The position numbers and the translations under genes were made by a program. A stretch of DNA of 64,000 bases from Euleptes europaea. Its lineage: Eukaryota; Chordata; Lepidosauria; Squamata; Sphaerodactylidae. Of the stretch, positions 1 through 10,803 are shown piece by piece. Location: contig NC_079318.1 in NCBI RefSeq assembly GCF_029931775.1, forward strand, positions 60,056,659 through 60,120,658, read 5' to 3'. Below the pieces are notes generated by a model. The model ran no database searches, was not told the origin of the DNA, and saw only the letters and a program-made list of their open reading frames with translations. The first letter of the stretch is position 1, and each line of letters starts with the position of its first letter.

Positions 1-399
1 CATTCATCAAGCTTAAGATAGCACAACTGATTGTATATATAATGTTCAATTTGGTACTGTATTTGAGTATGTAATAAGAGGGTTTATTAAAATAAAAACA
101 TTCAAGGGTAAAATTAAAGAAAATAACTATGAAGCTAGTTTGGGGAGGGGGAGCTCTTCAAACAAAATTACAGACTACTGGTTTACCCAAACATCATGCA
201 TTTCACTCTAGGCAAAAACTGTCTCCACAGAATTACTAGAAATAATATAGAAAAATAAAAGTATAAATGTTGCTTCAAGACCCACTAGAAAATACAAGTT
301 CATGTGGTACTTAATGGCAACACAGCCAGCAACCATCTTTTGACAGGGACCATGTTGGGACTAGTGCCTCATTACAGTATGTGCTACCCAAAGGGGCTG

Positions 400-597
400 T
401 AAAGAGGATACCCCAGAATTACAGCTCATCTCCACTCTACAGAGATCAGTTCCCCTGGAGAAAATGGACGCTATGGAGGGTGGACTCTGTGACATTGTAC
501 CCCACTGAGGTCCCTGTCCTTCCCAGGCTCAATCCACAAATCTCCAGGAGTTTCCCAACTTGGATCTGGCAATACTACTCCCCCCATCCCTCCTAGC
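400..597 (-). repeat. hAT-type MITE, subfamily 2, diverged
   Basis: CCCAGAATTACAGCTCATCT to CCCAACTTGGATCTGGCAAT; the open frames here are shadows of the repeat. Confidence 0.6.
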
Positions 598-1206
598 TTC
601 CACAGAGGGATTTTTCTTGCATGGAATGCATCATGCCCTTGCATTTTTGGGAACTTCCATGTGATGTCATGCTCCTTCCAAGACCATGACTCATGGGGTT
701 TCCATGGCTTTTCCCTTTGAGCTGGAGCAAAGAAAATCCTCCTTTGCTCCAAATCAAGGAAGAAAGTGCAAGTTGGCCAGGCAGTACATCCATGTAGATG
801 CTCTGCTCAACAACTTCTTTTAAACTTCTTCGGGCAGCAGAAACATGGCCTGTCTGCCTCATTCCCATCTGCCTCCTCTCTGACCAGCTGTGTAGTTCTC
901 CCAGAGTCCTGTTCACCAAGCAACTAGGATGTACACCAAAGAGTTGTGAGGGTAGAGCAGCTCCCACTACTTGAGTCATGTTTGTGCCACCCAAATGGCA
1001 GCTTTCAAATGGCAGCTTTCAGCACATAACTATGTGCTCCTCTTTTCTTTTGTGACTCTACTGTATAAAACATCCCTGATTACAAGAATCACCAATCAGA
1101 TGTTCATGAAGACTGCTGTATTCTCCCTGCCTGTCTTAACAAAGCAGACTATTAACTAAAGCTAAAAGAGCAATATGGGGAAAGTAGATAAAGATAGAAC
1201 AAGCAT

Positions 1207-1252
1207 GCTAATTGGTGGAAGTACGTCATGCTAATTGGTGGAAGTACGTCAA
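1207..1252 (+). repeat. 23-bp tandem duplication
   Basis: GCTAATTGGTGGAAGTACGT CA occurs twice in a row. Confidence 0.9.
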
Positions 1253-1553
1253 ACCTGAACAAAACCAGAATTCAATTAATATTTTATTTTTTGTCATTCA
1301 TATTTATCTAGATGTATTCATTATTTTGCCTCACTGCATCAAGACCAGGGGAAGAAGGAGGAAAAAGTGTACCACTAACGGAAATGCATGGGAAATCATC
1401 AGTAAAAGCACCATCTCACTCTGAACCTGGTTGATCTCTACAAGATATTTACCGAATCAAATCAGACTGCTGTTAATAATACCTGTGGTCACGTTTGCAT
1501 AGAGAAATAGATCATGTGGCCAAAAAATATAACCATGCTTAGTTTTGGGGTGA

Positions 1554-1634
1554 AATCCTAAAGACAATTTCCTGGGACTAAACCCCATTTAATAACATGG
1601 GACTTACTTCTGAGTAGACCTACTTAGGATTGGT
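1554..1634. repeat. short TIR repeat (AATCCTA...TAGGATTG)
   Basis: AAATCCTAAAGAC to CTACTTAGGATTGG with GGGACTTACTTCTGAGTAGA inside. Related pieces occur at 21838-22146 (split), 16720-16745, 19540-19590 and 42225-42265. Confidence 0.65.
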
Positions 1635-2208
1635 CCCTTTGACTATCAGGGTCAGGCTGCTGTTAAAGGCATAGGAATAGAGCCGGTGAAAATAACAAAA
1701 AAAACAAAAAACCTAGTAGTCAAAACCCTAGCTAGGCTGCAATATGAGGTTGATTGGCTGTGTTTTTGTTTATTCTTATTTTTCTCCCCACTGGGGAACC
1801 AAAGCACCTTAAGACATTGTTCTCCCCTAGGGCTGTCGATTCGGTTCCATCCGAACTGAAAAACAGCAGAATTTCCCCTGATTCAGCGGTTTCTAGTTTG
1901 GATAGAACCGAAGTCAAAAAGGGTGGGAAAATGACGAGCCGAACTTGGTGAGTTAGGGTGGATGCGGGATAAATTCGTACAAATTCGGCTCCCCCGAATC
2001 AGCATTCTCCTGCGGCCAATAGGTGGCCAAGCTGGGTCTTCTTCTGGCCAATCAGTCGCGGATGAGTGTGTGAGCCCGGCCACTGTGCGGCCCGGGGAGA
2101 GAAATAGAGAGTGACTGTGTGTGTGAGAGAGAGATCCCCGTGGGGGAGGGGTGCGTGTGCATTGTCCCGGGTTGCTGCAAAGCCCAGCGGGGGGGGGGGG
2201 GAGAGAGA

Positions 2209-2390
2209 GGCCATTTATGCATGGGAGGTTTTGCTTTGGATTTGCCGCTCTCTAGATGCACATTTTCCCCATCCAAATTCTCAAAACTCAACAATAAGCT
2301 CCCATGCAGAGTTTTGAGAATCTGGACGGCGAAAATGTGCATCTAGAGAGCAGCAAATCCAAAGCAAAACCTCCCGTGCATAAATGGCCA
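2209..2390. repeat. long hairpin (inverted repeat), ~80-bp arms
   Basis: GGCCATTTATGCATGGGAGG at the left is the complement of the right end; an ~18-nt loop lies near 2290-2307. Arms differ at a few positions. Confidence 0.85.
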
Positions 2391-2656
2391 GAGAGTCTGT
2401 GTGTGTGACTCTGTATTCCTTCCATTGCTGCTGCTCCTGAGCTGATCCTGTGCTGATCGTGAGAGATCCTGAGCTGATCTGACCTGCTGCTGCTTGCTGG
2501 AATCAGATTGGATTACTCCTCCTGACCCCTGCTTCTGCTGGAAGAGAAGACATCCACAGTTTGACCCTTTGGGGGGCTTTTCTCTATAACTTTTTTCCTG
2601 TGTGTGTGTATGTGGGGGGGAGGAGATTCTGTGTGTGTGTGGGGAAGCCAAAGGAG

Positions 2657-3008
2657 GGGCTGTTCTGCTGGGGGGGTTGATTGCCTCTGCGCTAGTGTTT
2701 TTTTTGCTGTTTTCACTGGTTGCCACCTTCGCCTGGAGGTCAGTGTGGGTAGGTGAGTCTCTCTCTCTGGCTGCCCCGTTGTTCTCCTTCATTTGGAATT
2801 TGCGTCTTCTTGTCGTGGGGGGGGCTGTTCTGCTTGGGAGGGTTGACTGCCTCTGCACTAGTGGTTTTTTTTTTGCTGTTTTCACTGGTTGCCACCTTCG
2901 CCTGGAGGTCAGTGTGGGTCGGTGAGTCTCTCTCTCTGGCTGCCCCATTGTTCTCCTTCATTTGGAATTTGTATCTTCTTGTTGAGGGGGGGGCTGTTCT
3001 GCTTGGGG
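2657..3008 (+). repeat. tandem repeat, ~169-bp period, just over 2 copies
   Basis: GGGGCTGTTCTGC...CTTTCGCCTGGAGGTCAGTGTGGG-type units start near 2657, 2822 and 2991. Spacing is 165 then 169 bp. They lie within the 2.2-kb hAT-like element. Confidence 0.85.
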
Positions 3009-3447
3009 GGGTCGATTGTCTCTGTGGGCCGTGTCCGTAGAATCCGAGCTTTTGCCTTCTTTTGCATGATGGGGGGGGAGGGAATGGCGTGTAGCGAGCA
3101 TGCATGTGTGTATGCTCCAGTGGTGTCGTGTGCCGTACAATGCAGCATCCTGCTTATTCCCCCCTCCTCGGCCCCCCGTGGGTGTCCCTGCTCAGGATTT
3201 CTCCTTTCCCCTGACAGTGACAGCTCAGCCATGTTGCCTCCTCCCTCAACTCCCCCACGTCGTCGTTGTTTTTGGGTGCCCCCGGGGCTGAGGAAGCGGT
3301 GACAGGAGGAAGCGAAATGTAGAGGAAAGGGCGGGCACTCCTGATCCTCCAGCCTGCTTACTCAGAAGTAAGAGCTGCGGTGGGGCTTTGCTCCCAAGGT
3401 AAAGTGGAGCGAATTGTAAACAACGCCGCCTTTTATCAGTCCTCAAC

Positions 3448-3617
3448 AATGGGAGGTTTTGCCTTGGATTTGCCGCTCTCTAGATGCACATTTCCCCCAT
3501 CCAAATTTCCAAATCTCAACAATAAGCCCCGCTGCAGAGTTTTGAGAATTCAGATGGGGGAAATGTGCATCTAGAGAGCAGCAAATCCAAAGCAAAACTT
3601 CCCATGCATAAATAGCC
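3448..3617. repeat. second copy of the hairpin repeat, plus half copy at 3625-3672
   Basis: Same ATGGGAGGTTTTGC...CTCTCTAGATGCACATTT arm as at 2209-2390. A third, single-arm copy follows directly at 3625-3672. Confidence 0.8.
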
Positions 3618-4041
3618 AACGAGAATCAATGGGAGGTTTTGCCTTGGATTTGCCGCTCTCTAGATGCACATTAAGGATTGCCTGCTCCCATTCATTCCAA
3701 TGGGTGGATGGGGGGACCCCTTCCAGACCCCATAACTCGGGACCCCCTGACCCAATCTTCACTAAACTTTGGGGTTCTTGCAAGAAGGGTCCCTCCAAGC
3801 TACCCTGAAAGCTTGGGACCTCTACCTCCAAAAATGCCCCCCTGGAGCCACAGAAAGCCGCGAATGTGCTTTAAATGGTTTTATTAGGCCGAATTTATTC
3901 GGGAATGCCGAATTTTATGCCGAATTCCACAAATCTGAATAGGGGGAGTTTGGACTTCAACATTTCCTGAATAAAAACGGGCCGAATTTGGCCAAATCCG
4001 AATTTTACCGAATTTTTTTCCAACAGCCCTATTCTCCCCAC

Positions 4042-4185
4042 ATTTTATCCTCACAACTTCCATGTGAGGTTGTTCAGGCTGCAAGAGAGTGGCTTGTTCA
4101 AGGTCACCCAGTGAGCATTCATGAAAGAGTGAGGAGTTCTGCCATGTCCTAGTCCAAAACTCTAACCACTACAGCATGCTGACTT
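4042..4185 (-). repeat. tRNA-derived SINE, old copy
   Basis: CAAGGTCACCCAGTGAGC and CTCTAACCACTACAGCATGC on the plus strand; just outside the 2.2-kb hAT-like element. Confidence 0.6.
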
Positions 4186-5450
4186 TCCAGTGTTGGTGGT
4201 CACAAATTATGCAGGTCTGTCCCATGCTGAGGTGGTGCAGTATTGTTGCTGCCACTGCTAGAAGATTTCTCACCGCCATCTCCTTCTGGCTTCCCTCAAC
4301 CTCTGTGTGACTATTGTGTTTTTATTTCTCAACATAGTGTTTTATGGCAGCTTTACTGTTCCAGCACTGATCTGGCAACACTGCTCTCAGACAGTAGCCA
4401 GTTGCTGATGTTCATCTAAGCGAACCTGGAAGAGCCATGCCTTAAGATAAACTGGAACAAGACAAATGTAAGTTTTGCTCAGGTAATTTTGTAAATTCTT
4501 GTAAATTCTGAGATGTCTCAGATTGTGTCTGCTGTTCCCACAACAGAATAGTATGCACGTCAATGGGATGCTGACTAAAAGGAGATATTCTCACAGCTGT
4601 GATTCACACAGAGGCAGAGCAGCAGCTTTTTTGTGAATAGTGCTTTGGGGCTCTCAGGAACTGTCAAATATTTAATTATTTTGTTTCGTAAGGCTGGAAT
4701 AAACAGTCAGAAGAAAGTTCTGCAATCTCCACAGGTATCGTCCCAATGCTCACAGACCTGTTCCTGGCTTATTTCTCAGACCTCTTGTTTCTCTTTTCCC
4801 TCTATTTCTCTCCCCTCTTCCTCTTCACCACAGGGGAAAGGCAACAGTTTTTTAGGTGGGTCAAAAAAGTCAGGGGCTGCTGGGAGATGTAATCCCTCAG
4901 GAGTTCCATTACGGTACCATTGCAGTGCTCCACACACCTCCATAGGGACAAACTCTCTAACCCGTTTGTGCTCCATTCTGTGCTGGTACATGAGTATTCC
5001 TGACCATCCACTATATTTATTGGGGGGAAACAGAGTAAAACTGTGCTCATTTTTTACTGTGGGTTTTCCCCCTGGCTCTTAAGAAGGAAGTTCGGATTAC
5101 GTTGTATACATGCACACAATTCTTTCTGTCTTTGAACTGACCTGGTGCTGGCTCAGGTGGCACTTAGGAGAAAGAAGGTACAGTCTTTCTGACAACATAA
5201 TATGTACCTTCTATGTTCAATTGCAGAGCAAGATATAATACTCTGGTTACACAAATATTGTTTTAGCTTTTCCCTGCCTATTTGATTACAAACTTTGTAG
5301 CTCTTTCCATAAGGATCATAGTTCTTCTAAAAGACAAGGGAAAAGAGGAGCTTCTGCTTTCTTGCTACTACTTTTACATTGTGTCCCGTTTGTTGTTGCT
5401 CTTTTACAGGGCCTATCACAGGAGTGGGCAGGAGGGCCACTTGTAGGGTT
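4186..5450. other. gene-free DNA
   Basis: No exon or repeat recognised; the 149-residue open frame at 4633-5082 has no recognisable domain and no splice or start context, so it is left unannotated. Confidence 0.5.
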
Positions 5451-5644
5451 TAGGGTTGCCAGGTCCCTCTTCGCCACCAGCGGGAGGTTTTTGGGGCAGA
5501 GCCTGAGAAGGGCGGGGTTTGGGGAGGGACTTCAATGCCATAGAGTCCAATCGCCAAAGCAGCAATTTTGTCCAGGTGAACTGATCTCTGTCTGCTGGAG
5601 ATCAGTTGTAATAGCAGGAGATCTCTAGCTATGACCTGGAGGTT
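5451..5644 (+). repeat. hAT-type MITE (~208 bp family), split by PLE-1
   Basis: Starts TAGGGTTGCCAGGTCCCTCT. Its last ~10 bp are at 9420-9429 beyond PLE-1. Copies of this family elsewhere in the window have 8-bp target duplications. Confidence 0.85.
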
Positions 5645-6108
5645 AACTATATAAATAGGTGTACTGATATAAAATTGTGCAATCCTAAGAAAAAAATCTC
5701 AGTACACTGCCACAACTTTCCTTTCAAATATATTTCTCTCTCTTTTTCTTTTCTTTCCAAAGTTTCTTAACTTGTCTTAACAATTTATACAACAACAAGG
5801 TTATAAGTTCCAATACAGTTTAACTTCACTATACAATTACTTTATTACACTTAATACCTTCTCAGAATCTTTAACATAAATGAGTACTCCTCGGGAACAA
5901 TGAAATGCCGGCAGCTAAATCCTTACTCGCAAGTAAGCAATATAAAGACAATGTTGTGAGGAACGCTGTACTCCGCACCACTTCCGCGGTCAGGTGATGT
6001 GGACTGGTCCAATCACAATGATGGAATCTCGTTCCTGCCGGTGTTTCTCTTTTGGCTGTAAAAAGCTGTGTATTTTGAATGTGGATCCATTCAATATTCA
6101 TATACAGC

Positions 6109-6182
6109 ATACAAAGATGTAACAAGATCCCGGTTGCCTCTTGTTTCGCGTTGTGTATAATTAGCTTCTTCAGACCATGTAT
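6109..6182 (-). ncRNA. hammerhead-ribozyme-like motif in PLE-1 3' region
   Basis: Minus strand: core CUGAAGA (6173-6167) and GAAA (6147-6144). Stem III is a perfect 6-bp ACAAGA/UCUUGU (6144-6139 with 6127-6122), followed by U as candidate cleavage base. Stem I has GU/AC next to the core and a distal AUACA/UGUAU pairing. Stem II is weak. PLEs are known to carry hammerhead ribozymes in their terminal repeats; activity here is not shown. Confidence 0.6.
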
Positions 6183-6750
6183 TAATATTCTAGAAAATTA
6201 ATTAACACCATAACGTCCTATATCTTATTACATGCAGCACCTCCCCCTTAATAAAACCTGTGAAAAATATTTCCTGTGGAAAATATATTTCTTACCTGAC
6301 TGCACCCTTGCAGTTCAAAGGAATGACTCCTAGTCATAGGCTCTATGTTAAAATTTAGCAACATCTCATTTCTAAATATACATTTTTTTCTTTCTTTACA
6401 GGTGTTCATAATACAAGCAAGGTCCATCACTCTTCAAGGTAAGTATCCTGTGTTAACTTGGAGGTGCTACTCCATAGCAATCACTTACAGTTAAATTTTT
6501 AACCATTACTATTGTATTCAATTCAATGCCCTACTAAGGAACATGATTCCCACTAGATGTACATACAGTTATGATTATAAATATACATAATTATATAAAT
6601 ACAAGGTATATAAATATATAAATATATCATGTAAACTATGCTGGTAGCTATATTTTAAGAAAGGGCATCACCACATAATTTAATAAAACAAATAGATTGA
6701 GTTATGTTATGTACAGTGTATAAAAACCATAAAAAATCCTTTGGTGTCCT

Positions 6751-8973
6751 TTATAAAAAGCTGGATAAATCTAGAGCCGAATTTAAACCATGAGGATGAA
6801 CAGAGTGCAGCAAGTAGATGAATCTTGCCTCTTGCTGGCAGAGTATTCTTTCTGCATTAATATAGGGACCTTTTTGCAACTGCCAGATTGCAAAAAACTG
6901 TAAATCAGTGTCCCTATGTCCCTTTTCTTGAAAGTGGAGAACCATGGGAGCGTCCAAAACTTTATTCCTTATTCTGGAACGGTGCTCACCCACCCTATAT
7001 TTTAAAGATCTTAAGGTTTTACCAACATAAATTAAATTACAAACACATTTAATGATATAAATTATTCCCCTAGATTCACAATTGGTAAATGATTTTAACT
7101 CAAATCGAATACCTGACTGTTGACATACAAATTCCTTTACAGGTAGTGACAAAGGGCACTGGATACAATGTCCACACGCAAAATGGCCCTTTACTATGGG
7201 TTGTATTACTCTTCTCCTATTAATGTCAGTTCTAATTAAATTATCTTTGATTGTCTGTGTTTTTTTAAGACCAATTTTAGGTAAATATCCACAGCCAGGT
7301 ATCTCACTAACAATGTTCCAATTTTTATAAATAATGTTTTTAATAATGGGGGCTAAATGTGTGTGTGTTAAAGCAAAACATAGGGATTTCTGATCTTTTT
7401 TTATATTATTTTGCAATAGTTTGTTCCTATTAATATTTCTAGCTCTGTCCAGTGCTTTATCCACTATGTAATTAGGATAACCTCTGTCTACTAAAGATGT
7501 TTTCAATTCATTTGCAGCTATTATAAAGTCTTGTTCATGCGTAGAATTTCTTTTCAAGCGTATGAATTGGCCATAAGGAAGACTGTTTCTTAGGTGAGAA
7601 GGATGAAAGGAACCATAATGTAAAAGTGAATTTTTATCTGTAGATTTTTTAAAAGGACGTACTGCCAATTTCAATTCTGTATTAATAAATACTTCTGTAT
7701 CTAAAAATGAAACCATGTTTGAGGAAATAGTGCCTGTAAATTTAATTGTATCATGACATGTATTCAAATGCTCTAATAATTTTGTGTATGATTCCTGATC
7801 CTTAATAACAATAAAAATATCATCTATGTATCTGAAAAATGTGTGTACTTTTTGTATATTTAACGCATTATTGTAAATAAACTTTTTTTCAAAATAAATC
7901 ATAAAAATATTAGCCACTGAGGGGGCACAAGAGGAGCCCATGGAAACGCCTCTGATTTGTAAATAATATTGTTGATCAAATCTGAAATAATTCTTTTCAA
8001 AAACCAAATCCAAAAAATCCATAAGTAAATGAGTGGGTGGTTCCTGTATTATCCTTGTTGACAGTAATTCTGCAATCACTGCACATACCTCTTCCAAAGG
8101 TATGCTTGTATACAAAGCATTGACATCAATAGATGCCAGCATGTAGCCTTTGGGAACCTGTAGTCCCTCTATTTTGTATATGAAATGTTTAGTATCCTGT
8201 ACATATGAATATGTTTGAATAGAAAATCCATGCAAAAAACTTTCTAGATATTGGGCTAATGGTTCTAGTGCTGATACTGAACCAGACACAATTGGTCGTC
8301 CTGGTGGAGGAAAAACATTTTTATGCACTTTCGGTAAACAATAAAAAACAGGAACACGGGGAAATTTATTAATGAGGTGATCTGCTAATTTTTTTGTGAT
8401 GATATCCTGTGCTAATGCATTCTGAACCACAGTGCGAATTACTCGCATAATTTCTGTGGTAGGATCTCCTTCTAGTTTTTTGTATGAATCCTTATCACTT
8501 AATAACCTTTGAACCTCATCCAAATATGTTGTTCTGTTCATAATCACTGTCCCTCCTCCTTTGTCAGCTTGTTTAATGACTAAATTAGGATCATTAGCCA
8601 GATCATGTACTATTTTCCAATCCTTAACTGTAAAATTAGGTTCCATAGAGCCCCTATAATTTTTCTCTGCCTTTTCTATTTCTTTAAGGATCACAGTTTG
8701 AAAGGTTGTAATCAAATGGTTTGGATTAGGAGGCATGAATGTGGATTTTATTTTAAAAGAGGGTAAAGACTGTTCATAAGTGGCATCTCCAAAAAATTCT
8801 TTCAATTTTATGAGTCTGATTAATTTATAAATTTCAATCCGTGTTTGAAATGATGAATATCTAGGCTTTGGAACAAAGCCTAGTCCCAAATTTAGAATCC
8901 GTATCTCATCCCTAGTTAACTGTTTATCTGAAATGTTTATAACTAATTGTACTGATTGCGACGGGGACGACAC
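6751..8973 (-). CDS. PLE-1 ORF2: reverse transcriptase with C-terminal GIY-YIG endonuclease
   Basis: 740 residues, uninterrupted. The N-terminal part has the LTRDEIRILNLGLGFVPKP block typical of PLEs. The reverse transcriptase core follows: ADKGGGTVI (136-144), LPKVHK (213-218), GRPIVS (225-230), SIDVNALYTSIP (281-292), SMGSSCAPSVANIFM (344-358) and the catalytic YIDD (382-385). A Cys-rich HFACGHCIQC (597-606) precedes a GIY-YIG nuclease with GIIY near 636-639, YVG at 649-651 and EHRSR at 663-667. The protein would copy element RNA at a nicked target in the nucleus. The first codon of the frame is GTG; the true start, or coupling to ORF1 (31-nt overlap, different frame), is unknown. Confidence 0.93.
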   Translation of the reverse strand: MSSPSQSVQLVINISDKQLTRDEIRILNLGLGFVPKPRYSSFQTRIEIYKLIRLIKLKEFFGDATYEQSLPSFKIKSTFMPPNPNHLITTFQTVILKEIEKAEKNYRGSMEPNFTVKDWKIVHDLANDPNLVIKQADKGGGTVIMNRTTYLDEVQRLLSDKDSYKKLEGDPTTEIMRVIRTVVQNALAQDIITKKLADHLINKFPRVPVFYCLPKVHKNVFPPPGRPIVSGSVSALEPLAQYLESFLHGFSIQTYSYVQDTKHFIYKIEGLQVPKGYMLASIDVNALYTSIPLEEVCAVIAELLSTRIIQEPPTHLLMDFLDLVFEKNYFRFDQQYYLQIRGVSMGSSCAPSVANIFMIYFEKKFIYNNALNIQKVHTFFRYIDDIFIVIKDQESYTKLLEHLNTCHDTIKFTGTISSNMVSFLDTEVFINTELKLAVRPFKKSTDKNSLLHYGSFHPSHLRNSLPYGQFIRLKRNSTHEQDFIIAANELKTSLVDRGYPNYIVDKALDRARNINRNKLLQNNIKKDQKSLCFALTHTHLAPIIKNIIYKNWNIVSEIPGCGYLPKIGLKKTQTIKDNLIRTDINRRRVIQPIVKGHFACGHCIQCPLSLPVKEFVCQQSGIRFELKSFTNCESRGIIYIIKCVCNLIYVGKTLRSLKYRVGEHRSRIRNKVLDAPMVLHFQEKGHRDTDLQFFAIWQLQKGPYINAERILCQQEARFIYLLHSVHPHGLNSALDLSSFL

Positions 8974-9392
8974 TGGGGAAAATACTGAACATAAGATCTT
9001 CCTTCCTGGTTGTGCGATCTCAAGTCATATGATCTATGCGAGGTTCTACTAGACAGACTTGACGAGTCACTATCAGAGCGAGTTGATTGCCCCATTCTGT
9101 ACTGGGGTCTGCGTCTCCCAGGCAAGTGGGGAATGTTTCTCTTGATATTATTTACCCACGGATAAACCTGATTGTTTTTATAATCAGTGGTGTCCCTTGC
9201 AAGTTTATTTAATTTATTCCCTCTGATATTCTCTTTATAACTCTTAAGCTCCTCCTCAAACTGCTTAAATTTGATAGCAAAGCCAGAGGCATCGAACTCA
9301 TCCTTGACCTTTTCCATCTGCTTCTTAACATCCTCTTTGATTAGGATTATTTCCTCATTCGCTTGTTCTATAATAAGGATCATAAGGTCCAA
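8943..9392 (-). CDS. PLE-1 ORF1, 5'-truncated coiled-coil protein
   Basis: About 149 residues. The first half is Lys/Glu-rich and predicted coiled coil (DLMILIIEQANEEIILIKED onward). The second half is basic and Ser/Arg-rich. It overlaps the start of the RT frame by 31 nt in another frame. The N-terminal block DLMILIIE matches DLMMLIIE in PLE-2, where at least 110 more residues precede it, so PLE-1 lacks the start. Function unknown; RNA binding is a guess. Confidence 0.75.
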   Translation of the reverse strand: MDLMILIIEQANEEIILIKEDVKKQMEKVKDEFDASGFAIKFKQFEEELKSYKENIRGNKLNKLARDTTDYKNNQVYPWVNNIKRNIPHLPGRRRPQYRMGQSTRSDSDSSSLSSRTSHRSYDLRSHNQEGRSYVQYFPQCRPRRNQYN

Positions 9393-9429
9393 CGAATATT
9401 AATACATGACCTGGAGGTTGGCAACCTTA

Positions 9430-10418
9430 CATACTGTGGATCTAGAACACTGCTCTGTGACTAATACTTCCTCACAGGATCCTGGGCAGATTTCAGCACA
9501 GCATCAGAGCTTCCATCACCTACCATCAGTGCCAATGGGCCCAATTACCTCCCAGCCAACTTAAGCTGAGACCTGGGAGAACTGTCTTGCTGGCTCAACT
9601 GGCCCAGTAGGCACAAGCCTTGTGTCTCCAGCTCCCCAGGCCTCCAAGCTCAGGCAGCCGCAGGGCCAAGAGTTCAATATTCCTGCAAAGGCAACGTGAC
9701 TGTAAGAAGCAGGACAATAGGGTAGTGGTAGGAATCACTGGAATCTCTATGCTTTTATCATAGAGTTTCTGTTGATTCCTAGAGCAACTCTATGTAGTGT
9801 TTGGGGGTTTATTGGAAGTGACATAGCACCACCTTTGACGCTGCCTTTTGAAAAACATTCTCCCACCACTGTTCCAAGCAGCCACCAGCTATGGGAGCTT
9901 GGCAGCCCCACCAACAAGGAGACCCCCCTTTCCTCTTCAGGAAGCAGCAATAAAAAAGGTCTGGGTTCAGATCAATGCTAAGTGGACCACTTCAAGTGGA
10001 GGAAGAGCCAGCAAGTAGCAGCCTAATTTTGCCCATTGTTCATCATTCTCAATTCATTTGCTTTATGCAATTTATACACCATTTATATGCCAATGATGCA
10101 AAAAATAGCCTTAAAATACATAAGTATAATTGGGATGGGGGGGACACGTGCAAGGAAACAAAACAAAAATGACATGCAAATGAAGACTTGGGGGTTCAAT
10201 TTGTTCAAAATAAAATGGGGGCGGGGGAGTTGCACTGAAATGTAAGACCATAGGTGTCTTTGTTGCTCTATATGTTAAAATTGTTTTAAGTCTTTCCTAT
10301 TGTTGTGGTCTTCACCCAAAAAATGTTATAAAACCTAGAATAGCAGTAGGTGTGAAATAAATAATAAGTGAGACTGAGAACAAGGGTAAGCAGGTTGCTT
10401 TTTTGGGAGAAGCCATAG
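9430..10418. other. gene-free DNA
   Basis: Only a short foldback repeat at 9738-9795; nothing else supported. Confidence 0.5.
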
Positions 10419-10617
10419 TTCTGGGGCTAGAGCCATCTTTTGCATGCTGAACATCTCGGGTTCAATGCTCAGCACCATCAGCTACAGGACCTCAAGTTGC
10501 AGGTGTTGCCCTGAGAGACCTCGATTTTCTGGTCAGTAACCATCATAATAATAAAGTAAAGAGAGACCTCGAAAACCAAGTGTCAGTCAGAGTACAATGA
10601 ATGGCCTGACTCTGTAT
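10419..10617 (+). repeat. tRNA-derived SINE, second family, diverged
   Basis: CTGGGGCTAGAGCC, CGGGTTCAATGC, ending CCTGACTCTGTAT, which then served as target for a MITE. Confidence 0.6.
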
Positions 10618-10803
10618 ATAGGGTTGCCAGGCCCCTCTTCGCCACCGGCGGGAGGTTTTTGGGGTGGAGCCTGAGGAGGGCGGAGTTTGGGGAGGGGAGG
10701 GACTTCATTGCCAAAGTGGCCATTTTCTCCAGGTGAACTGATCTCTATCGGCTGGAGATCAGTTGTAATAGCAAGAGATCTCCAGCTACTACCTGGAGGT
10801 TGG
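10618..10803 (+). repeat. hAT-type MITE, split by a PLE fragment
   Basis: The remainder is at 11237-11243. The MITE's own 8-bp duplication CTCTGTAT is perfect at 10610-10617 and 11244-11251. Confidence 0.88.

Larger units (their letters stand above)
1828..4031. mobile_element. 2.2-kb nonautonomous hAT-like element
   Basis: Starts TAGGGCTGTCG and ends CAACAGCCCTA (short TIR), flanked by a perfect 8-bp duplication TTCTCCCC (1820-1827 and 4032-4039), the hAT signature. The ends carry many CCGAAT/ATTCGG subterminal motifs. The inside has no transposase: it is GT/CT-rich, with a 169-bp tandem repeat and hairpin segments. The several 60-200-residue frames in it are low-complexity shadows. Confidence 0.8.
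5645..9405 (-). mobile_element. Penelope-like element 1 (PLE-1), RT + GIY-YIG, nearly full length
   Basis: 3761-bp minus-strand retroelement. Its 3' side is at 5645. It carries two overlapping ORFs (8943-9392 and 6751-8973) and a ~1.1-kb 3' region with a hammerhead-like motif. It is flanked by a perfect 14-bp target duplication ATGACCTGGAGGTT (5631-5644 and 9406-9419), which is MITE sequence: the left part of the MITE is 5451-5644 and its last ~10 bp follow at 9420. The 5' end is truncated within ORF1 compared with PLE-2. The uninterrupted 740-residue ORF suggests a fairly recent insertion. Confidence 0.92.

Noticed and set aside
2343-3302. Several 70-200-residue frames on both strands
   Set aside because: Low-complexity GT/CT-rich repeat inside the 2.2-kb hAT-like element; no domain and no start or splice context.
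4633-5082. 149-residue open frame
   Set aside because: No recognisable domain, Ser-rich without pattern, no supporting context.
5645-9405. LTR retrotransposon or retrovirus
   Set aside because: The RT is of PLE type with a GIY-YIG domain; no protease, RNase H, integrase, capsid or LTRs seen.
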